Positions 25,496 through 34,850 are shown, counted from the first letter of the stretch. The stretch is 44,357 bases of DNA from Lentisphaerota bacterium (GCA_015061615.1 SUWE01000019.1:1-44357), one strand, 5' to 3'. The notes: a model not told the origin generated them from the letters alone. Made by a program: numbers and translations.

Positions 25496-27610
25496 TTATT
25501 TTACTCCGACAATTTGTACCGCCGGCAGGGTGATCTGCTGTTTGACAATGCGGGTCTTGCCGTTTTTATCCGGTTTGGCGGTGAACTCCCACGTCAGTTT
25601 GAAAATCTGATTTACCGCTTTGCCCGGAGCCTCTCCGGTCGCCTGAAGGACGATTTCCACCGGAGGAACGTAAAGCTGGGTGCGCTTTTTGTTTATCTGC
25701 ACCTTTTTCACTTTGAGCGGATTGTTTTTCTGCGGTACGATTTTGAGCCACGGCGGGAGATTTTCCGCAATGAGTTTGATTTCCGGTTCACCGTTGACCC
25801 AGATGGGAGCGGACTTGACTTTCAAGGTTATACTTTTACCGGGGGAAACGGTGTAAACCGTTTTCTTTTCATCCTGCCACTTCGCCGCAACGGTACGGTT
25901 GCCGACCCGCACCGGGAAGTGCCGCGCCGGATTGATATGGGTATAGGCAAACGCCTGCATCGCCTCATCACCGGGGATGACTCCGGTTTTGAAATCTCCG
26001 GCAGATGCTTCGATCTTGAGATCATACAGCGGTTTGGTACGGTCGTAATCGCCCTCAAGGGTGATAACGGTGCTTTCCGCTCCGGCAGGAATGGTATCAA
26101 TTCCGGTGATTCTTACGGATGCCGGAGATTTGACTTTGAGTTTGATTTCACCGCTGTACTGACCGTAACGCTCGACAACAAGATTTACCGGAGTGGAACT
26201 TGCGGAAGTTATCAGCTTCGTCGAAGGGGTGCTGTAAACCGCAAATACCGGACGCTGACGGTCAATACGCAGAAAATATCTGTACGCTTCGCCGCAAGTT
26301 CCGGCAGTATCAGAGACATTTACAGTATATATCCCGTCGGCAGGAGCGGTGAAAATCAACTGCGGATCGGCGCTGTTGTGCAGGATAAGTCCGGCTTTGA
26401 GCCGGTCGATATCATCATTGAAGGCAAGCATTTTGCCGTTTTCATCCGAAATCTTCAAAAGAGCATCCGGCGGCAGTCCCAGACGGCGGGCAAAAATTTC
26501 CAACACCACGGTTTCATCTTTTTTCAGTGCGATTTTGTAATCATCACCCTTTTTCTCTTTCACAGTTCCAAAGATGATGACCGGATATTTTACCGGGGAA
26601 TCCTTTGCCGCTTTTTCCGCAGAAATCACCGGAACTCCCGCAAATGCCGGAGCTTGAGCTGACGGCAGGGGAACACTTCCTCTTGCGGCAATTACGCGAT
26701 AGACAAAATCCTCTCTGCCGCGGTAGAGTGCATCGCGGATCTTCAGCGTATACACACCGTCTGCCGGAGCGGTGAATCCCAGAACCGGATCGGGATCGAA
26801 GTAATAATCATCAGCACAGGCAAGAGTGCGGTTGTTTTTGTCCGTCACCTCGATGATCGCCTGAAAATGTCCCGGCACACCGTCACCGATAAAGGGTTTG
26901 AGATAGCGGCCGATAAGTTTGAAAACGATTTTTTCACCCTTTTTCGCTTCAAAGGTGAATGAATCTGTCTCGCCGGGGGTGATCTGTCCGTTGAGATTGC
27001 CGGGGATGGTGAACATGACCGGTTTCTGCACCGCGGGGGGAAAGGGGAAAAACTCCTCGCGGAACTCCGGAGTATCACTGACAAAAAATCTCAGGGGATT
27101 GCTCAGCTGTCCGTTGCGCCTGACAAGACGCAGTTCCCTTTCACCGACGGCGGCATCGGGGGAAATCTTCAGCCGGATGATGATCCTGCCTGCGATCGCC
27201 GGACTTGCCTGAAGGGAATTTCTGGGAACAAACAAATGGCGGTAAAGGATATCACGCTCCACGTCACTCAGATCGGTGAGACGGTCGTAATACTCATGTT
27301 TGCGCCAGGTGTCGGTCTTTTCCGGCATTTGCGGAACTTTGTCGGTCAGTTTGTGAAAATTTTTCAGAACACCTGTTATGTAGCGCCGCTGTGAACCGTC
27401 GGGCAGCGGCAGACTGCGGACGACTTTGACAAACTCCGCTTCCACCCCGCCGCCGGAAACAATTACGCCGTTGACTCCCCAGAATGCCTGACCGCCGACG
27501 ATGATATCCACGGTGGTGCCGCGCTGTGCGCCGGAGGGCATGAGAAAGCCGATATGAGCGGCATTGAGGGAAAATATCCCCATAACAAGGAAAAGTATTG
27601 TCTTTTTCAT
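25496..27610 (-). CDS. Exported PPC-domain protein (Planctomycete-type)
   Basis: A 704-residue protein with a signal peptide (MKKTILFLVMGIFSLNAAH). It carries two pre-peptidase C-terminal (PPC) beta domains: one near residues 205-310 (FTFEAKKGEKIVFKLIG... ILGFTAPADGVYTLKIRD-like) and one near 345-450 (LKKDETVVLEIFARRLG... LIFTAPADGIYTVNVSD). Both end in the FTAPADGxYT motif. The C-terminal third is Ig-like and Pro-rich. In Planctomycetes such proteins accompany DUF1501 and DUF1549/DUF1553 genes. The biochemical role is unknown. AAGGAG lies before ATG 27610, and the DUF1501 gene ends 2 bp upstream. Confidence 0.85.
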   Translation of the reverse strand: MKKTILFLVMGIFSLNAAHIGFLMPSGAQRGTTVDIIVGGQAFWGVNGVIVSGGGVEAEFVKVVRSLPLPDGSQRRYITGVLKNFHKLTDKVPQMPEKTDTWRKHEYYDRLTDLSDVERDILYRHLFVPRNSLQASPAIAGRIIIRLKISPDAAVGERELRLVRRNGQLSNPLRFFVSDTPEFREEFFPFPPAVQKPVMFTIPGNLNGQITPGETDSFTFEAKKGEKIVFKLIGRYLKPFIGDGVPGHFQAIIEVTDKNNRTLACADDYYFDPDPVLGFTAPADGVYTLKIRDALYRGREDFVYRVIAARGSVPLPSAQAPAFAGVPVISAEKAAKDSPVKYPVIIFGTVKEKKGDDYKIALKKDETVVLEIFARRLGLPPDALLKISDENGKMLAFNDDIDRLKAGLILHNSADPQLIFTAPADGIYTVNVSDTAGTCGEAYRYFLRIDRQRPVFAVYSTPSTKLITSASSTPVNLVVERYGQYSGEIKLKVKSPASVRITGIDTIPAGAESTVITLEGDYDRTKPLYDLKIEASAGDFKTGVIPGDEAMQAFAYTHINPARHFPVRVGNRTVAAKWQDEKKTVYTVSPGKSITLKVKSAPIWVNGEPEIKLIAENLPPWLKIVPQKNNPLKVKKVQINKKRTQLYVPPVEIVLQATGEAPGKAVNQIFKLTWEFTAKPDKNGKTRIVKQQITLPAVQIVGVK

Positions 27611-27612
27611 AA

Positions 27613-28932
27613 TCAGATTTTCTCCTTGTAAAGTTCGGAAATTTTGTTTTTGCCGCCGTCCGGCGGAAGTATCGAAAGATCATAGTTGCGGGGATTGGGC
27701 AGTTTCGCCGCCGGATCTATCCCCGCAAGTTCATAGATGCTCCACAGAAGATCGACCGGCGAAACGGGGCGCTCTATGGGGCGCTCACCTCTGGCATCGG
27801 ATTTGCCCAGCACTCTGCCTCCGGCGAATCCGCCGCCTGCGACAAGGGTGCTGAAACAGCGGCAGTAGTGGTTTCTTCCGCCGTTCCACGGTTCGTTGTA
27901 ATCGACTTTGGGTGTGCGTCCGAACTCACCGGTACACCAGATGAGGGTGGAGTCGAGAAGATTTCTGGCTTGCAGATCCTCAAGCAGTGCCGAAACTCCC
28001 TGATCGAACTGGGGACCGAGCTTCTGCATCGCTTCAAAATGTTTTTTGTGCGTATCCCACCCCTGCGCGTTGATGGTGATATAGGGGACTCCCGCTTCGA
28101 CCAGACGGCGCGCGGCAAGACAGCACTGACCGAAACGGTTTCTGCCGTAGCGTTCACGGGTTTCGGTGCTTTCCAGATTGAGATCGAATGCCTTGGCATC
28201 ACTGCCGCTTAAAACTGCCTGAGCATCGGACAATGCTTTTTCAAAACTCAGCATTTCCGGACAGCTGCCGACGAGCGCCGCTGAAAATGTATCCAGTTCA
28301 GCGGCAAACTTTTCTCTGGCGGCGATCTGCTCTTTGCTCACGGCGCCGGGGGAAACAAATCCGTCCACAAGGAACTGCGCCGCATTGGGATCGGAACCGG
28401 TGGCAAGCGGTTTGAAACGGTCACTCAGAAAGCCGTTTTCTGAAAATCTGCCTTTGTTGGTGGTCAATGCGATATATGGCGGCAGTTTCCCTTTGTACTC
28501 CCCGCTTTTGAGCATACCGATAACAGCGCCGATGGCAGGATAAGTTATGCCGTCGCCGGGCATTCTGCCGGTCTGCATGAGATATGTAGCCGTTTCATGA
28601 CCGTTGGTGTGGTGATTCATACTGCGGATAATGGAGTATTTATCCGCATGTTGTGCAAGTTTCGGAAGGAACTCACTTATGCGGATACCCGGAACATTGG
28701 TGGGTATATCCCCGAATCCGCCGTTGTACTCTTTTCCGGCATCGGGTTTGGGATCGAAGGTCTCAAGGTGCGACGGTCCGCCCCAAATCCACAATTCAAT
28801 GACGGAACGGGCGGCTTTGCGCCTGCCGGAAGCAATATTGGCGGCGGGCAGCAGTTTCCCTGCTGTAAGGTCAAGCGCTCCGTAAGCTCCGCAGAGCGCC
28901 ATCATCTTGATAAAATCGCGGCGGTTGATCAT
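27613..28932 (-). CDS. DUF1501 protein with Tat-type leader
   Basis: A 439-residue member of DUF1501, an alkaline-phosphatase/sulfatase-fold group common in Planctomycetes. The N-terminus MINRRDFIKMMALCG has a twin-arginine (RRDFIK) export motif. Family landmarks are IELWIWGGPSHLETFDPKP, SMNHHTNGHETATYLMQTGR, ITINAQGWDTHKKHF and WCTGEFGRTPKVD. It lies between DUF1549/DUF1553 (12 bp upstream) and PPC (2 bp downstream). The substrate of DUF1501 proteins is not established. Confidence 0.92.
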   Translation of the reverse strand: MINRRDFIKMMALCGAYGALDLTAGKLLPAANIASGRRKAARSVIELWIWGGPSHLETFDPKPDAGKEYNGGFGDIPTNVPGIRISEFLPKLAQHADKYSIIRSMNHHTNGHETATYLMQTGRMPGDGITYPAIGAVIGMLKSGEYKGKLPPYIALTTNKGRFSENGFLSDRFKPLATGSDPNAAQFLVDGFVSPGAVSKEQIAAREKFAAELDTFSAALVGSCPEMLSFEKALSDAQAVLSGSDAKAFDLNLESTETRERYGRNRFGQCCLAARRLVEAGVPYITINAQGWDTHKKHFEAMQKLGPQFDQGVSALLEDLQARNLLDSTLIWCTGEFGRTPKVDYNEPWNGGRNHYCRCFSTLVAGGGFAGGRVLGKSDARGERPIERPVSPVDLLWSIYELAGIDPAAKLPNPRNYDLSILPPDGGKNKISELYKEKI

Positions 28933-28944
28933 AGTTTCACCTCA

Positions 28945-30513
28945 TCAATGGTGGAAAATAAATTCTCTGGAGTTGAAAAGAATCCACACGGTGTCGCTCA
29001 GTGCGCGCCATTTGGAGCGTTTATCCAGCTTTTTGTAATAACGGTTGTACGCATCGAGTTCCTTTTGGGTCGGGAATCTGCCGAGAATATCCAGATAGAC
29101 CTTTTCCACCCGCTGCGGTTCTTTGCGGAAACGGCGGATGACCATGCGGCAGTAATTGTTTATTCTGCGGTAGAGTGCGGCGGAGTTCATCAGATAAAGC
29201 TCCTGGGAATCGGTGCTGGCGGTGTTGCGTTCAGAAAGCTGTCCGGAGTCGCGCGGCGGTCTGCCGAAGTTATCCAGTACCCCGGTGGAAATACTGCCGT
29301 CGGCAATGGTGACCGCCCGCGAATTGCGCGGAAGGAAAGTGAACGGTTCAGGAATCACACTGCTGTAACGGTCATAGCCGCGGGTGACACCGGCAAGGGC
29401 ATCAATAAGCACTTCGGATTCCAGACGGCGCAGGGGATAACTCCCCATTACGGCAAGCCGTTCCGCGCTCTGGTCGAGGCTTGAAGCCTGAAAAATCGCG
29501 CTGTTCATGATGATGCGGTAAAGGTGGCGCAAAGAGTAATTGCTCTTGCGGAACTCCTCATTGAGATACTCCTGAAGCTCCTTTGAAAACGGGGAATTTT
29601 CATCCGTTGAGCCGAAAAGAGTTTTCCAGAATCCAGGAAATTGCGGCAGATCATCGGCAACCGGATAGATCCCTCTGCCGAAACACCAGTGCCAGACCCG
29701 GTTGGTCATGGCGCGGACAAAATATTTTTCCCCGTCAGCAAAGAGCCACCGGGCGTAAATTTCTCTGGGGTCGGTGACGGCGGAATCGACTTTCACGGAT
29801 GAACCGTCGGGCAGAACAGCGGAAATATTTCTGCCTTCAACGGCGTTGAAAACTATCTCCTCCTTCCACTCGTAAGTGCTTTTGTAACGGATGCAGGAAA
29901 AAAGAGCGGCAAACCCGGCAAGATCATCCGCATCGAATGCCGTTTCACGCATACCGCAGGTGGTGAGCAGAACCATTTTCGCCAGTCCGGCAGGAGTGCG
30001 GTCTGCTGAAGCACGGAAAAAATTGGCATACGGAGTGCGGAAATTACTGCCGGAAACCGTCAGCATTTTTCTGAACATCCCTGCCAGCGGCTCATCTTTG
30101 AAAAGATCATCCCTTATGGTGCGGTGGTATATCTGCACCGCGTTGGGCCAGAGGTTGATGGGGAACTCTGATTTTATGCGGAGCATATCGGCAAAACGCA
30201 TCGCCTGCATGTCGGCGTATTCCGGAGATGCAAGGATTTTTTCTATCCATTTTGCCCGTTTATCGGGAGCTTTATCCTTGAGAAAGGCGCGGACTTCCGC
30301 CTCATAAGGGAGCCTTCCGGCGGCGGTCAGAGTCAACCTGCGCAGAAAAACTGCGTCGGATGCCGTTTCCGGAGGAGTTATTCCGGAGCGCTCCCAGTGG
30401 TCAAAAAGGATTTTGTTTACCGGTAAGGTTCTGTCAGCTTGAAGTTTGCTGACATAGGGAAAAGCCGCAAGATGCAACGCGGCAAAGATGGCGGCAAAGA
30501 AAAAAAGTTTCAT
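28945..30513 (-). CDS. DUF1549/DUF1553 (PSCyt2/PSD1-type) protein without cytochrome domain
   Basis: A 522-residue exported protein (signal MKLFFFAAIFAALHLAAF). DUF1549 is at residues ~30-170 (FLRRLTLTAAGRLPYEAEVRAF... WIEKILASPEYADMQAMRFADMLR) and DUF1553 at ~250-500 (RAMTNRVWHWCFGRGIYPVADDLP... LRHLYRIIMNSAIFQ). In Planctomycetes the same protein usually also has an N-terminal c-type cytochrome with CxxCH and is longer; here no CxxCH is found. ATG 30513 is chosen because GGAGGATACT lies directly upstream; a frame extends to 30678 through the promoter. First gene of a four-gene operon. Confidence 0.88.
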   Translation of the reverse strand: MKLFFFAAIFAALHLAAFPYVSKLQADRTLPVNKILFDHWERSGITPPETASDAVFLRRLTLTAAGRLPYEAEVRAFLKDKAPDKRAKWIEKILASPEYADMQAMRFADMLRIKSEFPINLWPNAVQIYHRTIRDDLFKDEPLAGMFRKMLTVSGSNFRTPYANFFRASADRTPAGLAKMVLLTTCGMRETAFDADDLAGFAALFSCIRYKSTYEWKEEIVFNAVEGRNISAVLPDGSSVKVDSAVTDPREIYARWLFADGEKYFVRAMTNRVWHWCFGRGIYPVADDLPQFPGFWKTLFGSTDENSPFSKELQEYLNEEFRKSNYSLRHLYRIIMNSAIFQASSLDQSAERLAVMGSYPLRRLESEVLIDALAGVTRGYDRYSSVIPEPFTFLPRNSRAVTIADGSISTGVLDNFGRPPRDSGQLSERNTASTDSQELYLMNSAALYRRINNYCRMVIRRFRKEPQRVEKVYLDILGRFPTQKELDAYNRYYKKLDKRSKWRALSDTVWILFNSREFIFHH

Positions 30514-30547
30514 AGTATCCTCCTCAGTGGTATACTGCACTGGAGAT

Positions 30548-30576
30548 ACTTTATCATCAAATAAGAAAGATTTCAA
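30548..30576 (-). promoter_or_regulatory. Promoter of the DUF1549-DUF1501-PPC-RidA operon
   Basis: On the minus strand, TTGAAA (30571-30576) and TAAAGT (30548-30553) are separated by 17 bp, 35 bp upstream of ATG 30513. A short dyad CAGTG-N8-CACTG lies at 30525-30542 near the expected transcription start. No other feature is seen in 30577-30703. Confidence 0.6.
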
Positions 30577-30703
30577 GCATGACAACAGATTTTTTCTGAA
30601 TATTGTGCGGCAAACAGCCAAAGCCCACTTGGCGATTCCCCCCTTTTGCACTCTGTTTTGTACGGCAGCATCGTTCACTCATTTATGCCGATGTACCGCA
30701 TGT

Positions 30704-31510
30704 TCAACGGCTTGCGGTGTCACGGAAACTGAAACCGGTCAGGCGGATGAAATTATCTGAGAAAATATTTTTCCTTTCCATGCCGCTCAGATTTTCAAAC
30801 ATTACTCCGGCGACATTCATTCCCGGATTGCAGATCGGGTAATCCGTACCGAAAAGGATCCTGTGATCTCCGAGCATATCAATACCTTTTCTCAACATTC
30901 CCATGCGGAAAAGTCCGGAGCCGGAAAGGTCAAGGTACATATTGGGGTGTTTTTCTGCCAATTCATAAGTCGGCATTATCCCCCATGCACTTTCCGGATG
31001 AGCGATGACAAAGGTTGTATCCGGAAATGCTCCGAGCAATTCATCCAGATCTTCCAGCGTTGACGGATGAAGATTGATCACCATACCCAAATCCGCCGCC
31101 AGATCGCAGATCGGATCCATTCCCGGCAGGGAATACTTTTCATATCCCATAACGTACCATGCCAACTCCCCGACCCATCTGAATCCGAGACGGTGAAATT
31201 TTTCTATTGCAGCACATGATTCATCCGGGAGCAGCGGAGATACGTTGACACCGGGATAGAATACCGCAGGATTGTCACGGTACACTTGAAGGACTCTTTC
31301 ATTGCACAATTTCAGCTTTTCCGGATCCTGACCGGCATTTTTTTCATTGAATGACCCGCAGGAAAGTTTTATTCCGGCTTTTGCCTGAATTGCAAAAAAA
31401 TCCTGATAATTTTCAGGCAACTGAAATGGGAAGTCCCTGTCACTGCACAGATAAGGGTGCATGTGACAATCAATTACCGGATAGTCCGGCAAAAAAACAC
31501 AATCTTTCAT
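30704..31510 (-). CDS. Amidohydrolase-2 family metal-dependent hydrolase
   Basis: A 268-residue hydrolase with an intact metal site: His16 and His18 in VIDCHMHPYL, INLHPS, VIAHPES and LFGTDYP. The family contains sugar lactonases and decarboxylases. ATG 31510 is preferred to TTG 31519 because AGGAGA would be only about 1 bp from the latter. It diverges from a LacI regulator, and a promoter candidate lies at 31539-31567, so it is probably part of the same sugar regulon. Confidence 0.87.
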   Translation of the reverse strand: MKDCVFLPDYPVIDCHMHPYLCSDRDFPFQLPENYQDFFAIQAKAGIKLSCGSFNEKNAGQDPEKLKLCNERVLQVYRDNPAVFYPGVNVSPLLPDESCAAIEKFHRLGFRWVGELAWYVMGYEKYSLPGMDPICDLAADLGMVINLHPSTLEDLDELLGAFPDTTFVIAHPESAWGIMPTYELAEKHPNMYLDLSGSGLFRMGMLRKGIDMLGDHRILFGTDYPICNPGMNVAGVMFENLSGMERKNIFSDNFIRLTGFSFRDTASR

Positions 31511-31538
31511 CTCAAGCAAATCTCCTGTTGTTTTACGA

Positions 31539-31567
31539 AAGATACTGCAGAATCAATTTATTTTCAA
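31539..31567 (-). promoter_or_regulatory. Promoter of the amidohydrolase gene
   Basis: On the minus strand TTGAAA (31562-31567) and TATCTT (31539-31544) are separated by 17 bp and lie 28 bp upstream of ATG 31510. The -10 is only a partial match. Confidence 0.5.
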
Positions 31568-31608
31568 GAGTCCTGTTGCATTTTTTGAAAAAATTTATCA
31601 TCCAATGG

Positions 31609-31637
31609 TTGACAATCCTGTTTTCACAAAGTATATT
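31609..31637 (+). promoter_or_regulatory. Strong promoter of the lacI-type regulator operon
   Basis: TTGACA (31609-31614), 17 bp, TATATT (31632-31637). The -35 is perfect and the -10 is 5 of 6. A LacI-type operator at 31652-31667 covers the area just downstream of the expected transcription start, the classic position for repression. Confidence 0.75.
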
Positions 31638-31651
31638 AACTGCCGGTATCA

Positions 31652-31667
31652 ACTAAAACGTTATAGT
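31652..31667. promoter_or_regulatory. LacI-type operator in front of the regulator gene
   Basis: ACTAAAACGTTATAGT is a near-perfect palindrome centred on the CpG of AACGTT, the hallmark of LacI/PurR-family operators. Its left 12 bases with the preceding A (AACTAAAACGTT, 31651-31662) recur at 34056-34067, before the pseudopilin operon. The position suggests autoregulation. Confidence 0.7.
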
Positions 31668-31684
31668 GACAAAAGGAGATTTCC

Positions 31685-32761
31685 ATGGCTCAAAGAGTAA
31701 AAATTTCCGATGTAGCCAAAGCATGCGGCGTATCCATAAGTTGTGTTTCAAATATATTGTCCGGCAGCAAACGTTATTCATTCAAAGCTGAAACTGTGGA
31801 AAAAGTCAGAGAGATGGCGAAAAAGATGAATTATACCGTCAATCCTCTGGCATCTTCATTCAGAACTCAGAAAAACAGGATCATTGTCGGGGTACTCGGC
31901 AGCGCTGACCGTCATTGCGATATGGAATTGATGGTCAAACTGAAAACTGAATTGTATAAACACGGCTACAAGCTGGTCGTCCAGATAATGACAGATATGA
32001 CGGACGAACAGCGGGTGGATTTTCTTTCAAAAATCTACCGCTGGGGCGAAGGATTGATCATTGTTTCAACCGGAATCATGCCTGAAAGTCCCTGGTATCC
32101 GGCATTGCAGAAACTGCTGCAATCAGCACCGCCGGCGGTGAATCCCAGTTTTGAAATGCCCGGTACGCAGGTCGATTACATCCGGATAACTTATTATGAG
32201 CATTGGGATCGGATCGGTGAATTTTTCCGCAGTCACGGTTGCCGCCGGGTGCTTGCCTGCGGTTTTGCCAATCCGGAAATATGCAGCCGGACTTTTGCAG
32301 AAGAAATGAAAAAAGCCGGGATGCGCGGAGATACCTTGATCATCAGCAATCATTCCGGAGTCCGTTCTTATGACTATTATACTCCGGCAAGGAAGATAGT
32401 GGAGTTTATAAAACGTGCCCCCGATGGTCTGCCGCATGGGATCTACTGCCAGTCTGACGAAACGGCTTACGCATTGACTCAGGAACTTTCCGCATACGGT
32501 ATCCGGGTGCCGCAGGATATTGTGATGCTCGGCGGCGGAGATTCAGATGTCCGTTTCAGGATGTCTCCCGGGTTGCCGGTTTTTGTACACGACACAAATA
32601 CGCAGGTGCGCTGTGCGGTGGAGGATCTGCTTGCAAGGATCAGCAACGGTGAAGTTTCCGCCGGCACCGGAAGAAAAATCATGGATTTGGAACAATCCGT
32701 CAAATATCCTGAAGTAAATGAAACTTCAGATTGTGAATTGAACTATTTTCGGGGCATTTAA
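31685..32761 (+). CDS. LacI-family transcriptional regulator
   Basis: A 358-residue repressor-type regulator. The N-terminal helix-turn-helix is VKISDVAKACGVSISCVSNI followed by the hinge segment MNYTVNPLASSFRT. The remainder is a periplasmic-binding-protein-like sensor (IIVGVLGSADRH... LPHGIYCQSDETAYALTQEL... VMLGGGDSD) with Asp/Arg residues in ligand-binding positions. AAAGGAG lies before ATG 31685. It is followed at 20 bp by a Gfo/Idh/MocA gene. Target operators are proposed at 31652 and 34057. Confidence 0.94.
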   Translation: MAQRVKISDVAKACGVSISCVSNILSGSKRYSFKAETVEKVREMAKKMNYTVNPLASSFRTQKNRIIVGVLGSADRHCDMELMVKLKTELYKHGYKLVVQIMTDMTDEQRVDFLSKIYRWGEGLIIVSTGIMPESPWYPALQKLLQSAPPAVNPSFEMPGTQVDYIRITYYEHWDRIGEFFRSHGCRRVLACGFANPEICSRTFAEEMKKAGMRGDTLIISNHSGVRSYDYYTPARKIVEFIKRAPDGLPHGIYCQSDETAYALTQELSAYGIRVPQDIVMLGGGDSDVRFRMSPGLPVFVHDTNTQVRCAVEDLLARISNGEVSAGTGRKIMDLEQSVKYPEVNETSDCELNYFRGI

Positions 32762-32781
32762 TTATTAAGGAGAGTTGTATT

Positions 32782-33951
32782 GTGAAAACAGTAAGATTCG
32801 GTATCATCGGCATTTCCGGACGCGGCGGAGTATATCTTGATGATAATCACCGTCCGGAAGAGGGGTTTGAAATCGTTGCCGGGGCTGATATTGATGCTGA
32901 TGCACGGGAAAAATTTCAGGAGCGTTTTCCGCATGCGGCTGTTTATTCCGATTACCGGGAGCTGCTGAATGATCCGGATGTGGATGCGGTATTTATAATC
33001 ACTCCGGATTTTCTGCACCGGGAAATGGCTGTTGCCGCATTGGATGCCGGCAAAGATGTCTGTCTGGAAAAACCGATCGCTTTGAATATGAATGACGGTA
33101 TTGATATCTGCCGTGCAGCCATGCGGAACCGCCGCAAACTTTATCTGACCCATAATATGCGTTTTTTTCCGGTTATCCGCAAAATGCATTCTCTTATCAA
33201 ATCCGGTATGATCGGAGTCCCGCAGGTATTGTGGTGCCGTCATTTTATCAATTACGGCGGCGATGCATATTTCCGTGACTGGCACTCTGAAAGGAAAAAT
33301 ACTTGCGGTCTTCTGCTCCAGAAAGGGGCTCACGACATAGATATAATCCACTACCTTATGGGTTCTTATACAACTTCGGTATCCGGTATGGGGATGCTTT
33401 CGGTCTATGACAAGTGCCGCAGACGGGCGGATGATGGAACTCCGGGCAAAGCGGTCTGGGATGAAAATAATTATCCCCCGGAAGATTGCGAAGGATTTTC
33501 CCCCTGTATTGATGTGGAAGATCACAATATGATCATGATGCAGCTTTCTTCAGGAGCGCAGGCATGTTACATGCAGTGCCATTACACCCCTGACAGTGAC
33601 CGCAATTATACGGTGATCGGTACCAGAGGCAGAATTGAAAATATCGGTGTCGGTGAAGGGGCAAAAATTCTTCTGTGGACCGACCGGATGGATAAACGCA
33701 AGGAACCCGATGCAATATTCAATGTCAAACCGATGCCGGGGACACACTCCGGAGCGGATCCGCTGATCATGAAAGATTTCCGGGAATATATCCGTGATAA
33801 CACTGCTCCTGCGGTCAATCCGGTTGCCGCATTGATTGCGGTGATGGTTGGTGAAAAGGGTCATGAATCCATGCGTGGCAGAGGTGACAGATTGGATATT
33901 CCGGAACTCCCGGAAGATATCATGGACTATTTCGGCGGGGATAAAATCTGA
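32782..33951 (+). CDS. Gfo/Idh/MocA family oxidoreductase
   Basis: A 389-residue NAD(P)-dependent dehydrogenase. The N-terminal Rossmann fold is VRFGIIGISGRGGV, followed by FIITPDFLH and CLEKPIAL. The C-terminal domain has LLLQKGAHDIDIIHYLMG. It resembles the oxidoreductase at 8184 (shared RDWHSERKNTCG-like and HDxDxxHxLxG segments). The start is GTG 32782 with AAGGAGA at 32767-32773. It follows the LacI gene by 20 bp, so both are probably transcribed together. Confidence 0.92.
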   Translation: MKTVRFGIIGISGRGGVYLDDNHRPEEGFEIVAGADIDADAREKFQERFPHAAVYSDYRELLNDPDVDAVFIITPDFLHREMAVAALDAGKDVCLEKPIALNMNDGIDICRAAMRNRRKLYLTHNMRFFPVIRKMHSLIKSGMIGVPQVLWCRHFINYGGDAYFRDWHSERKNTCGLLLQKGAHDIDIIHYLMGSYTTSVSGMGMLSVYDKCRRRADDGTPGKAVWDENNYPPEDCEGFSPCIDVEDHNMIMMQLSSGAQACYMQCHYTPDSDRNYTVIGTRGRIENIGVGEGAKILLWTDRMDKRKEPDAIFNVKPMPGTHSGADPLIMKDFREYIRDNTAPAVNPVAALIAVMVGEKGHESMRGRGDRLDIPELPEDIMDYFGGDKI

Positions 33952-33958
33952 TAATTTA

Positions 33959-33979
33959 TTTTAGTTGAATTTTAGTTGA
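33959..33979 (+). repeat. Tandem 11-bp-period direct repeat
   Basis: TTTTAGTTGA occurs at 33959-33968 and again at 33970-33979, in phase on one face of the helix. It lies just after the oxidoreductase stop and about 80 bp upstream of the LacI-type operator. It may be a regulator site or chance in A+T-rich DNA. Confidence 0.35.
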
Positions 33980-34056
33980 GAAAGGGTTTGATAAATCGTA
34001 AAATGTGAACTATCTTATTACAGGACATTGAAAAATGTGTTTGTGTGCGCAGAATA

Positions 34057-34072
34057 ACTAAAACGTTTTAAT
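34057..34072. promoter_or_regulatory. LacI-type operator before the pseudopilin-GH123 cluster
   Basis: ACTAAAACGTTTTAAT contains a perfect 12-bp palindrome TAAAAC-GTTTTA (34059-34070). Its left part with the preceding A is identical over 12 bases to the operator in front of lacI (31651-31662). It sits 26 bp upstream of the pseudopilin start. No good -35/-10 pair could be fixed here. Confidence 0.7.
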
Positions 34073-34097
34073 AAATGTTGAAAGGAAAGGTCGTATT

Positions 34098-34823
34098 ATG
34101 AAAAGTTTCCGTTATGACGGAGTGAAATGCCGCTTTACTCTTATTGAACTTCTCGTTGTTATAGCAATCATCGCTATATTGGCAGCGATTCTGCTCCCTG
34201 CACTGAACAGTGCCAGGGAAAGAGGGCGCTCGGCATCGTGTCTCAGCAATCTGAAGCAAATCGGAACCAGTCTGGATATGTACGGCAGTGATAATAACGG
34301 TATGCTTCCTGCACAGATGGTGGTCAACGGTACAGGCAAAGGCGGCGCTGCATTTCTTTCTCTGAAAGGTTATCTGGCAAAAGAGCTGCTTGATTGTCCG
34401 TCAACGACCTATTCCCGCGGCGGAACGACCTGGGCGGGGCCTCAATGGAACGGATTTCATCTGGAAGATTACGGTATGTCAGCTTATGGGGAAAACCAGC
34501 GCGCCCATGTGGGCGCATCGAATAACGGTACTGACAACAATCTGAAAAAACGCTCATCCTGGAGCTTATCCTATCCTTCAAAACTGATGCTTTACGGTGA
34601 TTCATACGAAGCATCACTGGATGCCGCTACCGAAGGTTCAGCAAAACAGCTTTACGATAAAACAACTTCGGTTTCGGGTTACGGCAGTGTGGCATTCCGT
34701 CATAACAAAACAGCCAATATGCTCTTTGCCGACGGTCATACCGAAAACCGCACGGAATCTTCCATCGGTGCGGCATGGATTTTTGACAAATCAGAGCGTC
34801 ACATGTTCTGGTGGTACTTGTGA
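34098..34823 (+). CDS. Type II/IV pseudopilin of the HX9DG class, heading the GH123 cluster
   Basis: A 241-residue pseudopilin. A basic N-terminus is followed by [18 protein letters not shown] and [23 protein letters not shown], nearly identical in protein to the one at 14442-13669 although the DNA differs at many third positions. The C-terminus has [12 protein letters not shown], an exact HX9DG motif. It is expected in the inner membrane after prepilin peptidase processing. GAAAGGAAAGG precedes ATG 34098. A LacI-type operator lies just upstream. Followed at 27 bp by the accessory-domain gene, it heads the cluster. Confidence 0.9.
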   Translation: MKSFRYDGVKCRFTLIELLVVIAIIAILAAILLPALNSARERGRSASCLSNLKQIGTSLDMYGSDNNGMLPAQMVVNGTGKGGAAFLSLKGYLAKELLDCPSTTYSRGGTTWAGPQWNGFHLEDYGMSAYGENQRAHVGASNNGTDNNLKKRSSWSLSYPSKLMLYGDSYEASLDAATEGSAKQLYDKTTSVSGYGSVAFRHNKTANMLFADGHTENRTESSIGAAWIFDKSERHMFWWYL

Positions 34824-34850
34824 AATAAGTTTAACAGAAAGGATTTGAAA

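Noticed and set aside
30514-30678. 55-codon N-terminal extension of the DUF1549/DUF1553 gene
   Set aside because: It would run through the promoter and would hide the signal peptide; GGAGG precedes ATG 30513.
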